Of a stretch of DNA of 12,237 nt, positions 1-6,719 are shown in pieces (positions within the stretch are counted from its first letter, which is position 1; each line of letters begins with the position of its first letter). A program made the translations under genes and the position numbers. The stretch comes from Baffinella frigidus (Eukaryota > Cryptophyceae > Cryptomonadales > Baffinellaceae). Below the pieces are notes generated by a model. It did not search any database. It had not been told where the DNA came from and saw nothing but the letters and a program-made list of their open reading frames with translations. Location: NCBI GenBank assembly GCA_026770585.1, contig MU646602.1:111675-123911 (forward strand), read 5' to 3'.

Positions 1-41
1 GGGGGGGGGGGGGGGCTCCTTATGAGCGAGGCACCCCTGCA
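1..41. mobile_element. Right end of a TA-flanked element cut by the window edge
   Basis: A 15-base G run, then CTTATGAGCGAGG and CACCCCTGCA, is the right arm of the family. The left arm is outside the window. Confidence 0.75.
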
Positions 42-125
42 CAGGTGCGGCCTTGCTTGGGAGACCTAACTGCTACAGGTCAGGGCTTTGATAGGATAAC
101 GTCCTGCGAAGCGGGTAGTTAAGCT
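42..125. other. Short unassigned sequence
   Basis: I see no gene, repeat or motif between the truncated element and the 28-bp inverted repeat. Confidence 0.5.
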
Positions 126-219
126 TACGGTATTGCCTACGGTAGGCCGTAGGGGCCTGGGGGGGTTCTATGAACATTAGGTCCTAGGGGCCCTACGGCC
201 TACCGTAGGCAATACCGTA
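126..219. repeat. Perfect 28-bp inverted repeat
   Basis: The arms 126-153 and 192-219 are exactly complementary (TACGGTATTGCCTACGG outer part) around a 38-base loop. The loop contains CTGGGGGGGTTCTATGAAC and GTCCTAGGGG, which resemble the inner arm of the TA-flanked elements. It may be a related element with different ends, or an independent foldback. Confidence 0.7.
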
Positions 220-332
220 GGCATAAGTACCCGGTTTTCAGGACGTTGACCTATTAGCTTGCTTGAGAGACATGTGCGCCGTGTTGACGGATGACGGATT
301 CTCACGTGGTGTCATCCGTAGCAATCTCCATC

Positions 333-470
333 TCGCTCTCGCTCTCGCTCTCGCTCTCTCTCTCTCTTTCTCGCTATCTCTCTCTCTCTCACTCTGTCTG
401 GTTCTCTTTCTCTTACACCCTCTCTCACATACACACAACCGCGCTCTCTCACTCTCGCGGAGACCAGACC
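333..470. repeat. CT-rich low-complexity tract
   Basis: CTCTCG hexamers, then CT dinucleotide runs, then looser CT/CA-rich sequence. The apparent SLSLSL or ERERER open frames are by-products of the repeat. Confidence 0.9.
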
Positions 471-488
471 CGCTCCGCACGCTCCGCC

Positions 489-580
489 GGCAAACAGTGA
501 TACATGCTCCGCCGGCAAACCGTGACACAGGCAAACCGTGATACGGCAAACCGTGATACACTGCCGGCAGACCGTGATAC
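489..580. repeat. Five copies of GGCAAACCGTGATAC
   Basis: 15-bp units start at 489, 514, 530, 545 and 566, with zero to ten bases between them. The two central copies are identical and adjacent; the others differ by one or two bases. They are non-coding in all frames I consider plausible. Confidence 0.8.
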
Positions 581-795
581 ATATCCGAGCTCTGATTCAG
601 TCGATTTGGTCACACTAATTTGGCGAGGCCGGGCAATTTTTCGCTCCAAAGTTGACGGGTGTGTACCGCGTACCCAGGGAAAACTTCAACCCAGCCACCG
701 GCTACATGATTCCGTGCGAAGGAGAAGAGTGCGGGGAAGATGACGCCTAAGTGTGGGAGGGTTGCAGTTCCGAGGCGGGCTCGTCTTACGGTGCA
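581..795. other. Unassigned sequence
   Basis: No convincing gene. CCGAGGCGGGCTCGTCT near 767-784 recurs in similar form at about 1942-1958, just before a dispersed-repeat copy, so it may belong to that repeat landscape. Confidence 0.4.
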
Positions 796-915
796 TACAG
801 GGGTACCTCGCTCATAAGAAACCGCGCCCCCCTAGGACCCTACAGTAGGCCTATGCCTAGGGCCCTATGGTGATCCTAGGGGGGGGGCGTTTCTTATGAG
901 CGAGGTACCCCTGCA
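796..915. mobile_element. TA-flanked palindromic MITE-like element
   Basis: This 120-bp copy starts TACAGGGGTACCTCGCTCAT and ends with its complement, finishing CCCCTGCA, so the right-hand TA has changed to CA. The core reads ACCCTACAGTAGG, CTATGCCTAGG, GCCCTATGG, which is the opposite orientation to the copies at 2135, 3041, 3587 and 10747. It is almost fully self-complementary and non-coding. Confidence 0.85.
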
Positions 916-1002
916 GACTGTTGGATCACGCATCTCGAGGCGTGAGAGTAAAGAAGAAGAAGAAGACGCGAAGGTTGAGCTTGCATGAGACTCTTGGATG
1001 AG

Positions 1003-1156
1003 ATGGGCTCCTGGGGAAACGGCGGTTTGGTTGGATCAGGGGTCTAATTTTAGGGTCTAAAGCGATCTAGGTGGCCCTAACCAGTTTTGTTACATCCAGA
1101 ATCTTAATTTGTACTTGTAGTGAAAATGGGCTCCTGGGGAAACGGCGGTTCGGTTG
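1003..1156. repeat. 31-bp direct repeats bracketing the 96-bp repeat
   Basis: ATGGGCTCCTGGGGAAACGG begins both repeats at 1003 and 1126; the repeats differ at one base out of 31. This is either 1.25 units of a 123-bp tandem array, cut off at 1167 by the inserted element, or an unusually long target duplication. Confidence 0.75.
1034..1129 (+). repeat. Dispersed 96-bp repeat, copy 1
   Basis: It matches 8536-8631 over 96 bases without gaps and with five substitutions by my reading. It starts GATCAGGGGTCTAA and ends GTGAAAATGG. The copy lies between two 31-base direct repeats (1003-1033 and 1126-1156, ATGGGCTCCTGGGGAAACGG..., one mismatch), implying a 123-bp tandem period here. Confidence 0.85.
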
Positions 1157-1166
1157 TCGCGCGTGC

Positions 1167-1394
1167 TACAGGGGTACCTCGCTCATAAGAAAGCCCCCCC
1201 CCCCTAGGACCACCATAGGGCCCTAGGTATCCCTTAAGTCCCCAGGTAGTCAAATTTGACGGGCAAGAGGTCCTAGGCAGGTCCTAGGGCCCTACCGTAG
1301 GGCGTATGATCCTACTGGGCATTTAAGGGATACATGTAGCCCTACTGTATGTTCCTAGGGGGTGGCGCTTTCCTATGAACGAGGTACCCCTGTA
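1167..1394. mobile_element. Expanded (228-bp) copy of the TA-flanked element
   Basis: The usual ends and TA flanks are present, but about 100 extra bases interrupt the centre. The insert lies between a second inverted pair, TATCCCTTAA (1228-1237) and TTAAGGGATA (1323-1332), and contains duplicated GTCCTAGG and CCCTACCGTAGGG motifs. It looks like an internally duplicated or nested derivative. The left TA abuts the end of a duplicated 31-bp host sequence. Confidence 0.8.
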
Positions 1395-1698
1395 GTGTAT
1401 GTGTAGCCGGTCCGATGAGCTTTTTCGAGCGAGTACAAACGGAAACGTGGAAGTGCCGAGTGGAGTGTAAAGGCTCTGCTGCCCGCCGCGAGTCGTAGGA
1501 ATGTTGACTGAGCCAGGCTTCGAGAGCTCAAACACTAGTGGCGCTTTCAGGGGCACCACTACAGTATTTTGAAATGCTAACGGTAGTATGGCAAGAAACA
1601 AGCATTCGTCCAAAACAGGCTGTTTTATTACACCAGATCCCACACCTAGCGCAACATCGTGAGCAGCTTTATTACACCGAATCCCACACCTCGTGCAT
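1395..1698. other. Unassigned stretch with a 44-bp partial duplication
   Basis: TTTATTACACC followed by ATCCCACACCT occurs at 1624 and again at 1668, a 44-base period. A 138-codon minus-strand frame runs from 1739 through here into the mobile element ending at 1394, and its start lies inside a dispersed repeat. I do not regard it as a gene. Confidence 0.45.
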
Positions 1699-1802
1699 AG
1701 GTTCTTTAGGTTCTTCGAGCTCCCAACATAGGCGGACACCGGAACTTATCCTGCAGAAAGGCCATGCTTCCTTTCGGATTACATCAGGCCCCCCGGTGCA
1801 GA
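1699..1802 (-). repeat. SINE-like dispersed repeat, subfamily A copy 1
   Basis: Reading on the minus strand: CACCGGGGGGCCTGATGT, ATCCGAAAGG, GCATGGCCTTTCTGCAG, GTTCCGGTGTCCGCC, TATGTTGGGAGCTCGAAGAA, CCTAAAGAACCT. The same order is found at 1976, 5901 and 8164. No tRNA-type promoter boxes are clear. Confidence 0.8.
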
Positions 1803-1975
1803 CATCTTCAGCATCGCGAGTGGTTCCTCATTACGCCGGTAAGTCTCTCTCTTCTGAACGTGCCCCGCCACTCAGATGATCCTCTAAACTGGGTCGATTG
1901 AGGGAGACGTGTCATGTCTACATAAATGACTTGTTCTCCGTCCGAGGCGGGCCCGTCTAGGACTCCGTCCTCACA

Positions 1976-2060
1976 GAGGACGCATGGCCTTTCTACAGAA
2001 CAAGTTCCGGTGTCCCCCTACGTTGGGAGCTCGAAGAACCTAAAGGACCTAAAGGACCTC
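1976..2060 (+). repeat. SINE-like dispersed repeat, subfamily A copy 2
   Basis: A copy lacking the 5' part: GGACGCATGGCCTTTCTACAG, GTTCCGGTGTCC, CGTTGGGAGCTCGAAGAACC, ending in two and a half CTAAAGGAC nonamers. Upstream homology is lost near 1975. Confidence 0.8.
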
Positions 2061-2134
2061 ACAGAGGGTGGGGGCACTCAAGCACTCGGCGAGCAAGCTC
2101 CACCACCGCGGGGGGGTAAAGGGGACGCTTGCGG

Positions 2135-2265
2135 TACAGGGGTACCTCGCTCATAAGAAACGCCCCCCCCCACCAGGACCACCATACATTATGTAGGGCC
2201 CTAGGCATAGGCCTGCTGTAGTGTCCTAGAGGGTGGCGGTTTCTTATAAGCGAGGTACCCCTGTA
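2135..2265. mobile_element. TA-flanked palindromic MITE-like element
   Basis: This 131-bp copy has intact ends and TA on both sides. The core ACCACCATACATTATGTAGGG contains a small extra stem (TACATTATGTA) not seen in other copies. It is non-coding. Confidence 0.88.
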
Positions 2266-2418
2266 CTGCTCCGCCTACGTAGCCGGGCATGGCTCAGACC
2301 CTCGGGCTGAGAAAAAAATCCCCGCCAAACAGTTTTTTTACTTTTCTTTTCACCAGAACAAGGTCGCGTGAAAACTAGTTTGTCATCATTTCAATGCCGA
2401 TCAAATTGACCCGTTCCT

Positions 2419-2551
2419 TACAGGGGTACCTCGCTCATAAGAAACCGCCTCCCCCTAGGACCCTACAGTAGGGCTATGCCTAGCACCAAAGCTAGGGCTC
2501 TATGGTGGCCCTAGGGGGGGGGCAGTTTCTTATGAGCGAGGTACCCCTGTA
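2419..2551. mobile_element. TA-flanked palindromic MITE-like element
   Basis: This 133-bp copy has intact ends and TA on both sides. Its orientation matches the copy at 796, with a short central insertion (CACCAAAGCTAGGG). It is followed by CTGC, as is the copy ending at 2265. Confidence 0.88.
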
Positions 2552-2606
2552 CTGCCTGTCACACACGGAGACAACAAAAGGCTCTACACCCGCGAGTACG
2601 GGTCCA

Positions 2607-2668
2607 CCCTAAACCCTAAACCCCAAACCCCAAACCCCAAACCATAAACCATAAACCATAAACCCTAA
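2607..2668. repeat. Interstitial telomere-like tract, C-rich strand
   Basis: Nine heptamers in blocks: CCCTAAA twice, CCCCAAA three times, CCATAAA three times, then CCCTAA. Variants are grouped, not mixed. Confidence 0.9.
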
Positions 2669-3040
2669 CGTCGTGCGGGGTCCATCCACTCTGAAACAGA
2701 CATCGACGCAGAGACGGCAGGCGCGCCAACGGGAGGGGGCGCAGAACGGTTCGCGAAAACTGGTCTCGAAAACCCAAAAAGGCCGCTGGCATCGGCCTCG
2801 GCGCGTTCCGTCGACATTTCCAGCTGGCGATGCCACCCTCCTTTCCCGCGCATGGCTGTGACTCCGATCTGCGGTTTGGGTTTGGGGGTTAGGGGTGAGG
2901 CGCCCCCGGGGCCCGGCAGCCGTGGAATCAACCGGGCACGTTTCTGACGAGGGCCTGACCCGGCGGTGTTAGCCGCACCAGACACACCCGGAATAGTCTA
3001 TCCGCGAAGGAGTTATCTGGGGACACAGTCCCGTTTAGGA
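2669..3040. other. GC-rich stretch without a recognisable gene
   Basis: A 106-codon minus-strand frame (2665-2985) is open. It has no domain I recognise, begins inside unassigned sequence and reads through a telomere-like patch (2874-2899) as PKPKPQ. It is probably fortuitous, although an exon relic cannot be excluded. Confidence 0.3.
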
Positions 3041-3161
3041 TACAGGGGTACCTCGCTCACAAGAAACTGCCCCCCCCCCAGGACCACCGTAGGGCCCTAG
3101 GCATTGGCCTACTGTAGGGTCCTAGGGGGGGGCGGTTTCTTATGGGCGAGGTACCCCTGTA
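3041..3161. mobile_element. TA-flanked palindromic element with UTP10-like right flank
   Basis: This 121-bp copy has perfect outer ends. Its interior and right arm (TTATGGGCGAGG) are closest to the copy at 10747. The 30 bases after it (3162-3191) repeat the right flank of that copy, whereas the left flanks differ. The element and its flank therefore share an origin with the UTP10-adjacent locus. Confidence 0.88.
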
Positions 3162-3191
3162 GTCGTTGAGCGAACATCACCCGCGCCCCCG
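3162..3191. repeat. UTP10-derived flank fragment between two elements
   Basis: GTCGTTGAGCGAACAT, three differing bases, then CCGCGCCCCCG match 10870-10899, which is itself a decayed duplicate of the UTP10 3' end. The fragment joins the element at 3041 directly to the next element, whose outer left tip it replaces. Confidence 0.75.
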
Positions 3192-3304
3192 TACTTCGCT
3201 CATAAGAGACTGAGCCCCCCTAGGACCCTACAGTACGTCTATGCCTAGGGCCCTGCGGTGGTCCTAGGGGGAGGGCACTTTGTTATGAGCGAGGTACCTC
3301 TGTA
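3191..3304. mobile_element. End-damaged copy of the TA-flanked element
   Basis: GTACTTCGCTCATAAG is the left end from its ninth base onward; the outermost TACAGGG is absent and UTP10-like sequence lies there instead. The right end GAGGTACCTCTGTA is nearly normal. The core orientation is that of the 796 copy, so it lies inverted relative to the neighbour at 3041. Confidence 0.8.
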
Positions 3305-3586
3305 GCCGGAGTGACGTGTACCAGGGTACGCGCATCGTTGAGTTTTTTTTGTTTTTGTTTTTAGGTGCTTGAAAAGGGGGCTCGGCTGGGCCCGAATGGG
3401 TCGGGTCGGGGAGTGAGGTGGGCTGTGGCCTTCGATGTGAGTGTAAATAAAAGCACCAAAGCACCTTGAGACTTGGTCCTCCAGCGCGCGGAGAACGGAG
3501 CGGTACTCTCTCGAAGCCTGCGCCGCGCCGCACACCGTAGGCAGGTGCGCCTGGATAGGACCCCCCCCAATTCGTCAGGCAGGCTC
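3305..3586. other. Unassigned stretch with a T-rich run
   Basis: TTTTTTTTGTTTTTGTTTTT at 3342-3361 could be the poly(A)-like tail of a minus-strand retrocopy, but I see no matching body. Several short overlapping minus-strand frames show no recognisable domain. Confidence 0.3.
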
Positions 3587-3707
3587 TACAGGGGTACCTC
3601 GCTCGTAAGAAACTGCCCTCCCCCTAGGACCACCGTAGGGCCCTAGGCATAGACGTACTGTAGGGTCCTAGGTGGGCTCAGTTTCTTATGAGCGAGGTGC
3701 CCCTGTG
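3587..3707. mobile_element. TA-flanked palindromic MITE-like element
   Basis: This 121-bp copy has the left end TACAGGGGTACCTCGCTCGT and the right end GAGGTGCCCCTGTG, so the right-hand TA has become TG. The core runs ACCACCGTAGGG, TAGGCATAG, TACTGTAGGG. It is non-coding. Confidence 0.85.
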
Positions 3708-3781
3708 AGGGCAGCTTTGGCCACGATCTAACCGCATACCCAACGCCTGGTAGCCATTGGAGCCATTGGAGCTGTGCTGAA

Positions 3782-3879
3782 CCAAGAACCAAGAACCAAG
3801 AACCAAGACCCAAAAATCAAAAATCAAGAACCAAAAACCAAAAACCAAAAACCAAAAACCAAAAACCAAGAAACAAGGA
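3782..3879. repeat. Heptamer array CCAAGAA / CCAAAAA
   Basis: Fourteen consecutive 7-base units: a CCAAGAA block, a CAAAAAT transition, a five-unit CCAAAAA block and a degenerate end. It shares the heptamer period of the telomere-like tracts but not their CCC cores. Confidence 0.88.
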
Positions 3880-3912
3880 TTAGTCAGAGTAATAGCAATC
3901 CGACGGCACTTA

Positions 3913-4040
3913 GTCCTTTAGGTCCTTTAGGTTTTAAATGCTCCCAACATAGCCCAACGACACGCCCTTCCGTAGAAAGGACTGCAGAGAAAGCATTTTT
4001 GCCTTCGGATCGCGTTTAGCTCTCCAGTGCAGAGGCTCGC
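3913..4040 (-). repeat. SINE-like dispersed repeat, subfamily B copy 1
   Basis: On the minus strand: GAGCCTCTGCACTGGAGAGC, TAAACGCGATCCGAAGGC, AAAAATGCTTTCTCTGCAG, CCTTTCTACGGAAGGGCGTG, ATGTTGGGAGC, then two CTAAAGGAC nonamers. It is highly similar to the inverted copy at 7999, and shares ATCCGAA, TTTCTRCAG and TGTTGGGAGC landmarks with subfamily A. Confidence 0.82.
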
Positions 4041-4135
4041 CAGGGGAAGATGGTTGCGGTCGGGAGTCTGAGGCGGTTCAACAAATCAGAGCAATTGGAC
4101 AAAGCAAACAATCGCACGAACGAAGAAGGTCTCAC

Positions 4136-4870
4136 TCACTCCAAAACCCAACGAGGCATCCGCCAAAAATCAAACGAGGACAAACGAGGATCAAATCGGA
4201 GGATAGTAGTCTGACCGGCGCCTGGGCTCCGAGCTGGGCTCCGAAAGTCCTGGAACCGAACGGAGGCCGAAAGGCCCGCGGCAGCGGGCGCGCGGGTCGA
4301 CGGGCGGGACGAAATCTCCGGGAGAGCCCTCCATCCCGGAGAACTTCGGGCGGGCCCTCCCTCCCAGGGCGAGATCTCCGGGGGGGGGCTCCCTCCCGGG
4401 GTGAAGCGGCCTTGCGATGCGGAAGCGTCGCGGGTGTTTGCTGTGGAGGATGTGGGGGCGGCGGGCCCGCGGGGGGAGGGGGTGGCGCGGGTCTTGCGAT
4501 TCTGCCGGATCGTTTGGGCCTGCGAGTAGTACCCCGGCGAACGGCTGTCCTCGAACGCGTCGAACGCGTCCGCCTCGAAACCCCCGAAATAGATGGGGGT
4601 GAAAGACGATGAGATCTCGCGCGGCGTGGAACACGCCTCACAGCACGTCCGCTCGCAGCACTCCCACGCCTCCGTGAAAGTGGACGCGGCCACATTCGAG
4701 GAGGGGTGCGGCGGGGTGTAGGGCGCGGCGGCCCATGGCCGAGGCTCGCTACCTGTCTGACTGAGGCTCACAGTCGTGGGGGGTCTCGGAACGGTCTCGG
4801 GGCGGGTGAGGGGTCTCGGGGCGGCGTCGGTTCTGGAGATGTCGGTGGTGCACCGGGGGGGTGCTTGCAT
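4136..4870 (-). CDS. Hypothetical proline/serine-rich protein or exon, uncertain
   Basis: This 244-codon GC-rich open frame is the longest outside UTP10. I recognise no family. Around residues 60-110 it reads like real protein: FTEAWECCERTCCEACSTPR (cysteine-rich), then FTPIYFGGFEADAFDAFEDS. The rest is proline, serine and arginine-rich and low complexity. Residues about 157-186 are three decapeptides of PGGSPPPEIS type, from a 30-bp tandem repeat that preserves the frame. Long alternative frames overlap on the same strand, as expected in GC-rich DNA, which weakens the case. No neighbouring exon or start context supports the ends. It could be an exon, a gene relic or chance. Its 5' end lies near a telomere-like tract starting at 4930. 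Confidence 0.25.
   Translation of the reverse strand: MQAPPRCTTDISRTDAAPRPLTRPETVPRPPTTVSLSQTGSEPRPWAAAPYTPPHPSSNVAASTFTEAWECCERTCCEACSTPREISSSFTPIYFGGFEADAFDAFEDSRSPGYYSQAQTIRQNRKTRATPSPRGPAAPTSSTANTRDASASQGRFTPGGSPPPEISPWEGGPARSSPGWRALPEISSRPSTRAPAAAGLSASVRFQDFRSPARSPGAGQTTILRFDPRLSSFDFWRMPRWVLE
4311..4400. repeat. Three 30-bp tandem units
   Basis: Units begin at 4311, 4341 and 4371 with GARATCTCCGGG-like starts and CCCTCCCTCCC-like centres. The 30-base period keeps all frames open and encodes decapeptides in the minus-strand frame described at 4136-4870. Confidence 0.7.
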
Positions 4871-4929
4871 CGGCGAGGGGAAGAGAGGGCCGATGCCGAG
4901 GGAGGGGGGGGGGCGTGGGCCGTGGACCT

Positions 4930-5310
4930 GGTTTGGGGTTTGGGGTTTGGGGTTTGGTGGTTGGGGTTTGGGGTTGGGGTTTAGGGTTTACGGTTTACGG
5001 TTTACGGTTTAGGGGTTAGGGTTAGGGTTTATGGTTTACGGATAAGGGTTCAGGGTTGAGGGTTGAGAGTTGAGAGTTTAAGGTTTAGGGTATAGGGCTT
5101 AGGGTGTAAGGTGCAGGGTTTAGGGTTTTGGGTTTTGGGTTTTGGGTATAGGGTTTATGGTATAGGGTTGAGGGTTTAAGATTCAGGGTCTGGGGTTTAG
5201 GTTTTCGGTTTTCGGTTTTAGGGTGCAGGGTGTAGGGTGTAGGGTGTAGGGTGTAGGGTGTAGGGTGTAGGGCTGAGGGTTGAGGGTTGAGAATTGAGGG
5301 TTGAGGGTTT
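4930..5310. repeat. Long telomere-like tract, G-rich strand
   Basis: About 380 bases of TTTAGGG-related heptamers grouped by variant: TTTGGGG, then TTTACGG, TTTAGGG, TTGAGGG, TTTTGGG, then a GTGTAGG run (about 5228-5270) and TTGAGGG again. The apparent NPKPKTLN-type open frames on the minus strand are by-products. Confidence 0.92.
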
Positions 5311-5508
5311 ACGCGATCGATCTCCGGCGTCGCGAACGACAAGACCCTTCTCGCGGTGCAGTACGGCCCCTCGATCGGTCTCAGATCTCCACTCGCGGTC
5401 TCGGGCGAGTTGTCTCGGGCGAGAGGCACCACGACGTGCGTCAAAATCTGTCACGGGGTTCGGGATTCGGGATTCGGGTTATGGGTTTCGGGTGCCAGGG
5501 GAATGTAG
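5305..5508 (+). pseudogene. Possible exon or gene relic, function unknown
   Basis: Between a TGA at 5302 and a TAG ending at 5508 lies an open frame without an ATG. Its first 50 codons read SISGVANDKTLLAVQYGPSI, GLRSPLAVSGELSR, with G or C at most third positions as in UTP10. The last part runs into a GGGATTC repeat (about 5456-5478). It starts right after the telomere-like tract. It resembles a coding fragment stranded among repeats, but I cannot assign a family and chance is possible. Confidence 0.2.
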
Positions 5509-5689
5509 GGATTTTGACGGGATGTTTACGATGTGTTGGAGAAACCTCCCTTCCGAGTTGAGAGCAGTTTGCGGGCGTATAGGGCAGGACTTTAGAGCAG
5601 TTGAGGGCAGGCCCACAAAATCTCTCCTCGCCACCCTCCACAAAAACGAAATCCCTCCCACCTACACCCCCCCCTCACCTCCACCCCCG

Positions 5690-5812
5690 TCTGCGCGTCC
5701 CGGGGCGAATAGTCATCGCGGGGGCTTGCGCCTGGCGCAACTTGACGTGTGCCGTCAGGGCCCTGTGCATGCGCGCGCACCTGCTCAACACCAGGAGCCC
5801 CCCCCGTAAGTC
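5690..5812 (+). other. Possible exon piece ending at a GTAAGT donor
   Basis: One frame reads IVIAGACAWRNLTCAVRALC, MRAHLLNTRS and stays open to a consensus splice-donor sequence GTAAGT at 5807-5812. No acceptor or partner exon is visible. An isolated donor match is weak evidence. Confidence 0.15.
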
Positions 5813-5900
5813 GAGAATCGTATGACTGAACGGAAAATTTTAACGCGGCAACGGTCGGTGAGTTCCCCCGGACTTGAGAGTGTTCCTGATTTACCCATGC

Positions 5901-6016
5901 CGCGATCCTCTGTACAGGGGGGCTTGATGTGATCCGAAAGGAAGCATAGCCTTTCTACAGAACCAGTTCCGGTGTCCGCCTTCGTTAGGAGCCCGAAGAA
6001 CCTCAAGGACCTAAAG
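5901..6016 (+). repeat. SINE-like dispersed repeat, subfamily A copy 3
   Basis: Full-length: GCGATCCTCTGTACAGGGGG, GATGTGATCCGAAAGG, GCCTTTCTACAG, GTTCCGGTGTCCGCC, GGAGCCCGAAGAACCT and one CTAAAG nonamer remnant. Confidence 0.82.
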
Positions 6017-6165
6017 ATCTCGAGACTATCTATACCCCACAATGCGAAGAGCATAATCGTCCTCGTGTGGGCTGACCGCAATTCCAGAATTCCTCTTGGC
6101 CCTCTGCCTTTCTGCGAATAACCACTCAGAAGGCTACTGGGACTACTGGTTGAGGATAGAGGGTT

Positions 6166-6280
6166 GCGGGGTTTGGGGTTCAAGGTGTGTAGGGGTAGTA
6201 GGGTTTGTAGGGTTCAGGGTTAAGGGTTTAAGGTTTAGGGTTTAGTATTTAGGTTTTAGGGTTTAGGGTTTAAGGTTTAG
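6166..6280. repeat. Telomere-like tail of module 1
   Basis: TTTGGGG, TTTGTAGGG and TTTAGGG/TTTAAGG variants, nearly identical to the tail at 6472-6595. Confidence 0.88.
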
Positions 6281-6318
6281 ACACCAGAATTGGATCTGTT
6301 TCTTCCATTTGTATTTGG

Positions 6319-6370
6319 CCCCGGATATCCGGGGTAACGCAACAATCCAAAATACCCCGGATATCCGGGG
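6319..6370. repeat. CCCCGGATATCCGGGG palindromes, array 1
   Basis: Two exact 16-bp palindromes at 6319-6334 and 6355-6370, 36 bases apart, each followed by TAACG. Confidence 0.95.
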
Positions 6371-6471
6371 TAACGTGACAATTCCATGCCCAGAATTGCT
6401 CTGGGCCCTCTGCCTTTCTGCGAATAACCACTCAGAAGGCTACACGGACTACTGGTTGAGGGTAGAGGGTT

Positions 6472-6595
6472 GCGGGGTTTGGGGTTCAAGGTGTGTAGGG
6501 GTAGTAGGGTTTGTAGGGTTTGGGGTTAAGGGTTTAAGGTTTAGGGTTTAGTATTTAGGGTTTAGGGTTTAGGGTTTACGGTTTAAAGTTTAGGG
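6472..6595. repeat. Telomere-like tail of module 2
   Basis: Same order of variants as 6166-6280, ending with four consecutive TTTAGGG-type units. Confidence 0.88.
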
Positions 6596-6631
6596 ACCGG
6601 AATTGGATCCGTTTCTTCAATTTGTATTTGG

Positions 6632-6719
6632 CCCCGGATATCCGGGGTAACGCGACGATTCCAAATGCCCCGGATATCCGGGGTAACGCGACGATTCCAA
6701 ATGCCCCGGATATCCGGGG
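6632..6719. repeat. CCCCGGATATCCGGGG palindromes, array 2
   Basis: Three exact copies at 6632, 6668 and 6704 with a 36-base period; spacers TAACGCGACGATTCCAAATG are identical between the copies. Confidence 0.95.

Noticed and set aside
238-582. Arg/Glu-rich or Leu/Ser-rich proteins in the CT tract
   Set aside because: They are translations of the simple CT repeat and the 15-bp repeat.
796-915. hAT-type element (CAGGG start)
   Set aside because: The ends could suggest hAT, but no 8-bp target duplications flank the copies, while TA is duplicated at most of them and shown by the empty site at 11122.
1323-1739. 138-codon minus-strand gene
   Set aside because: It starts in a dispersed repeat and ends inside a mobile element; no domain is recognisable.
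5085-5444. Minus-strand NPKPKTLNP-rich protein
   Set aside because: It is mostly a translation of the telomere-like heptamers.
6319-6719. CRISPR-like array
   Set aside because: Repeats are palindromic 16-mers with near-identical 20-base spacers, so it is a 36-bp minisatellite. The context is eukaryotic.
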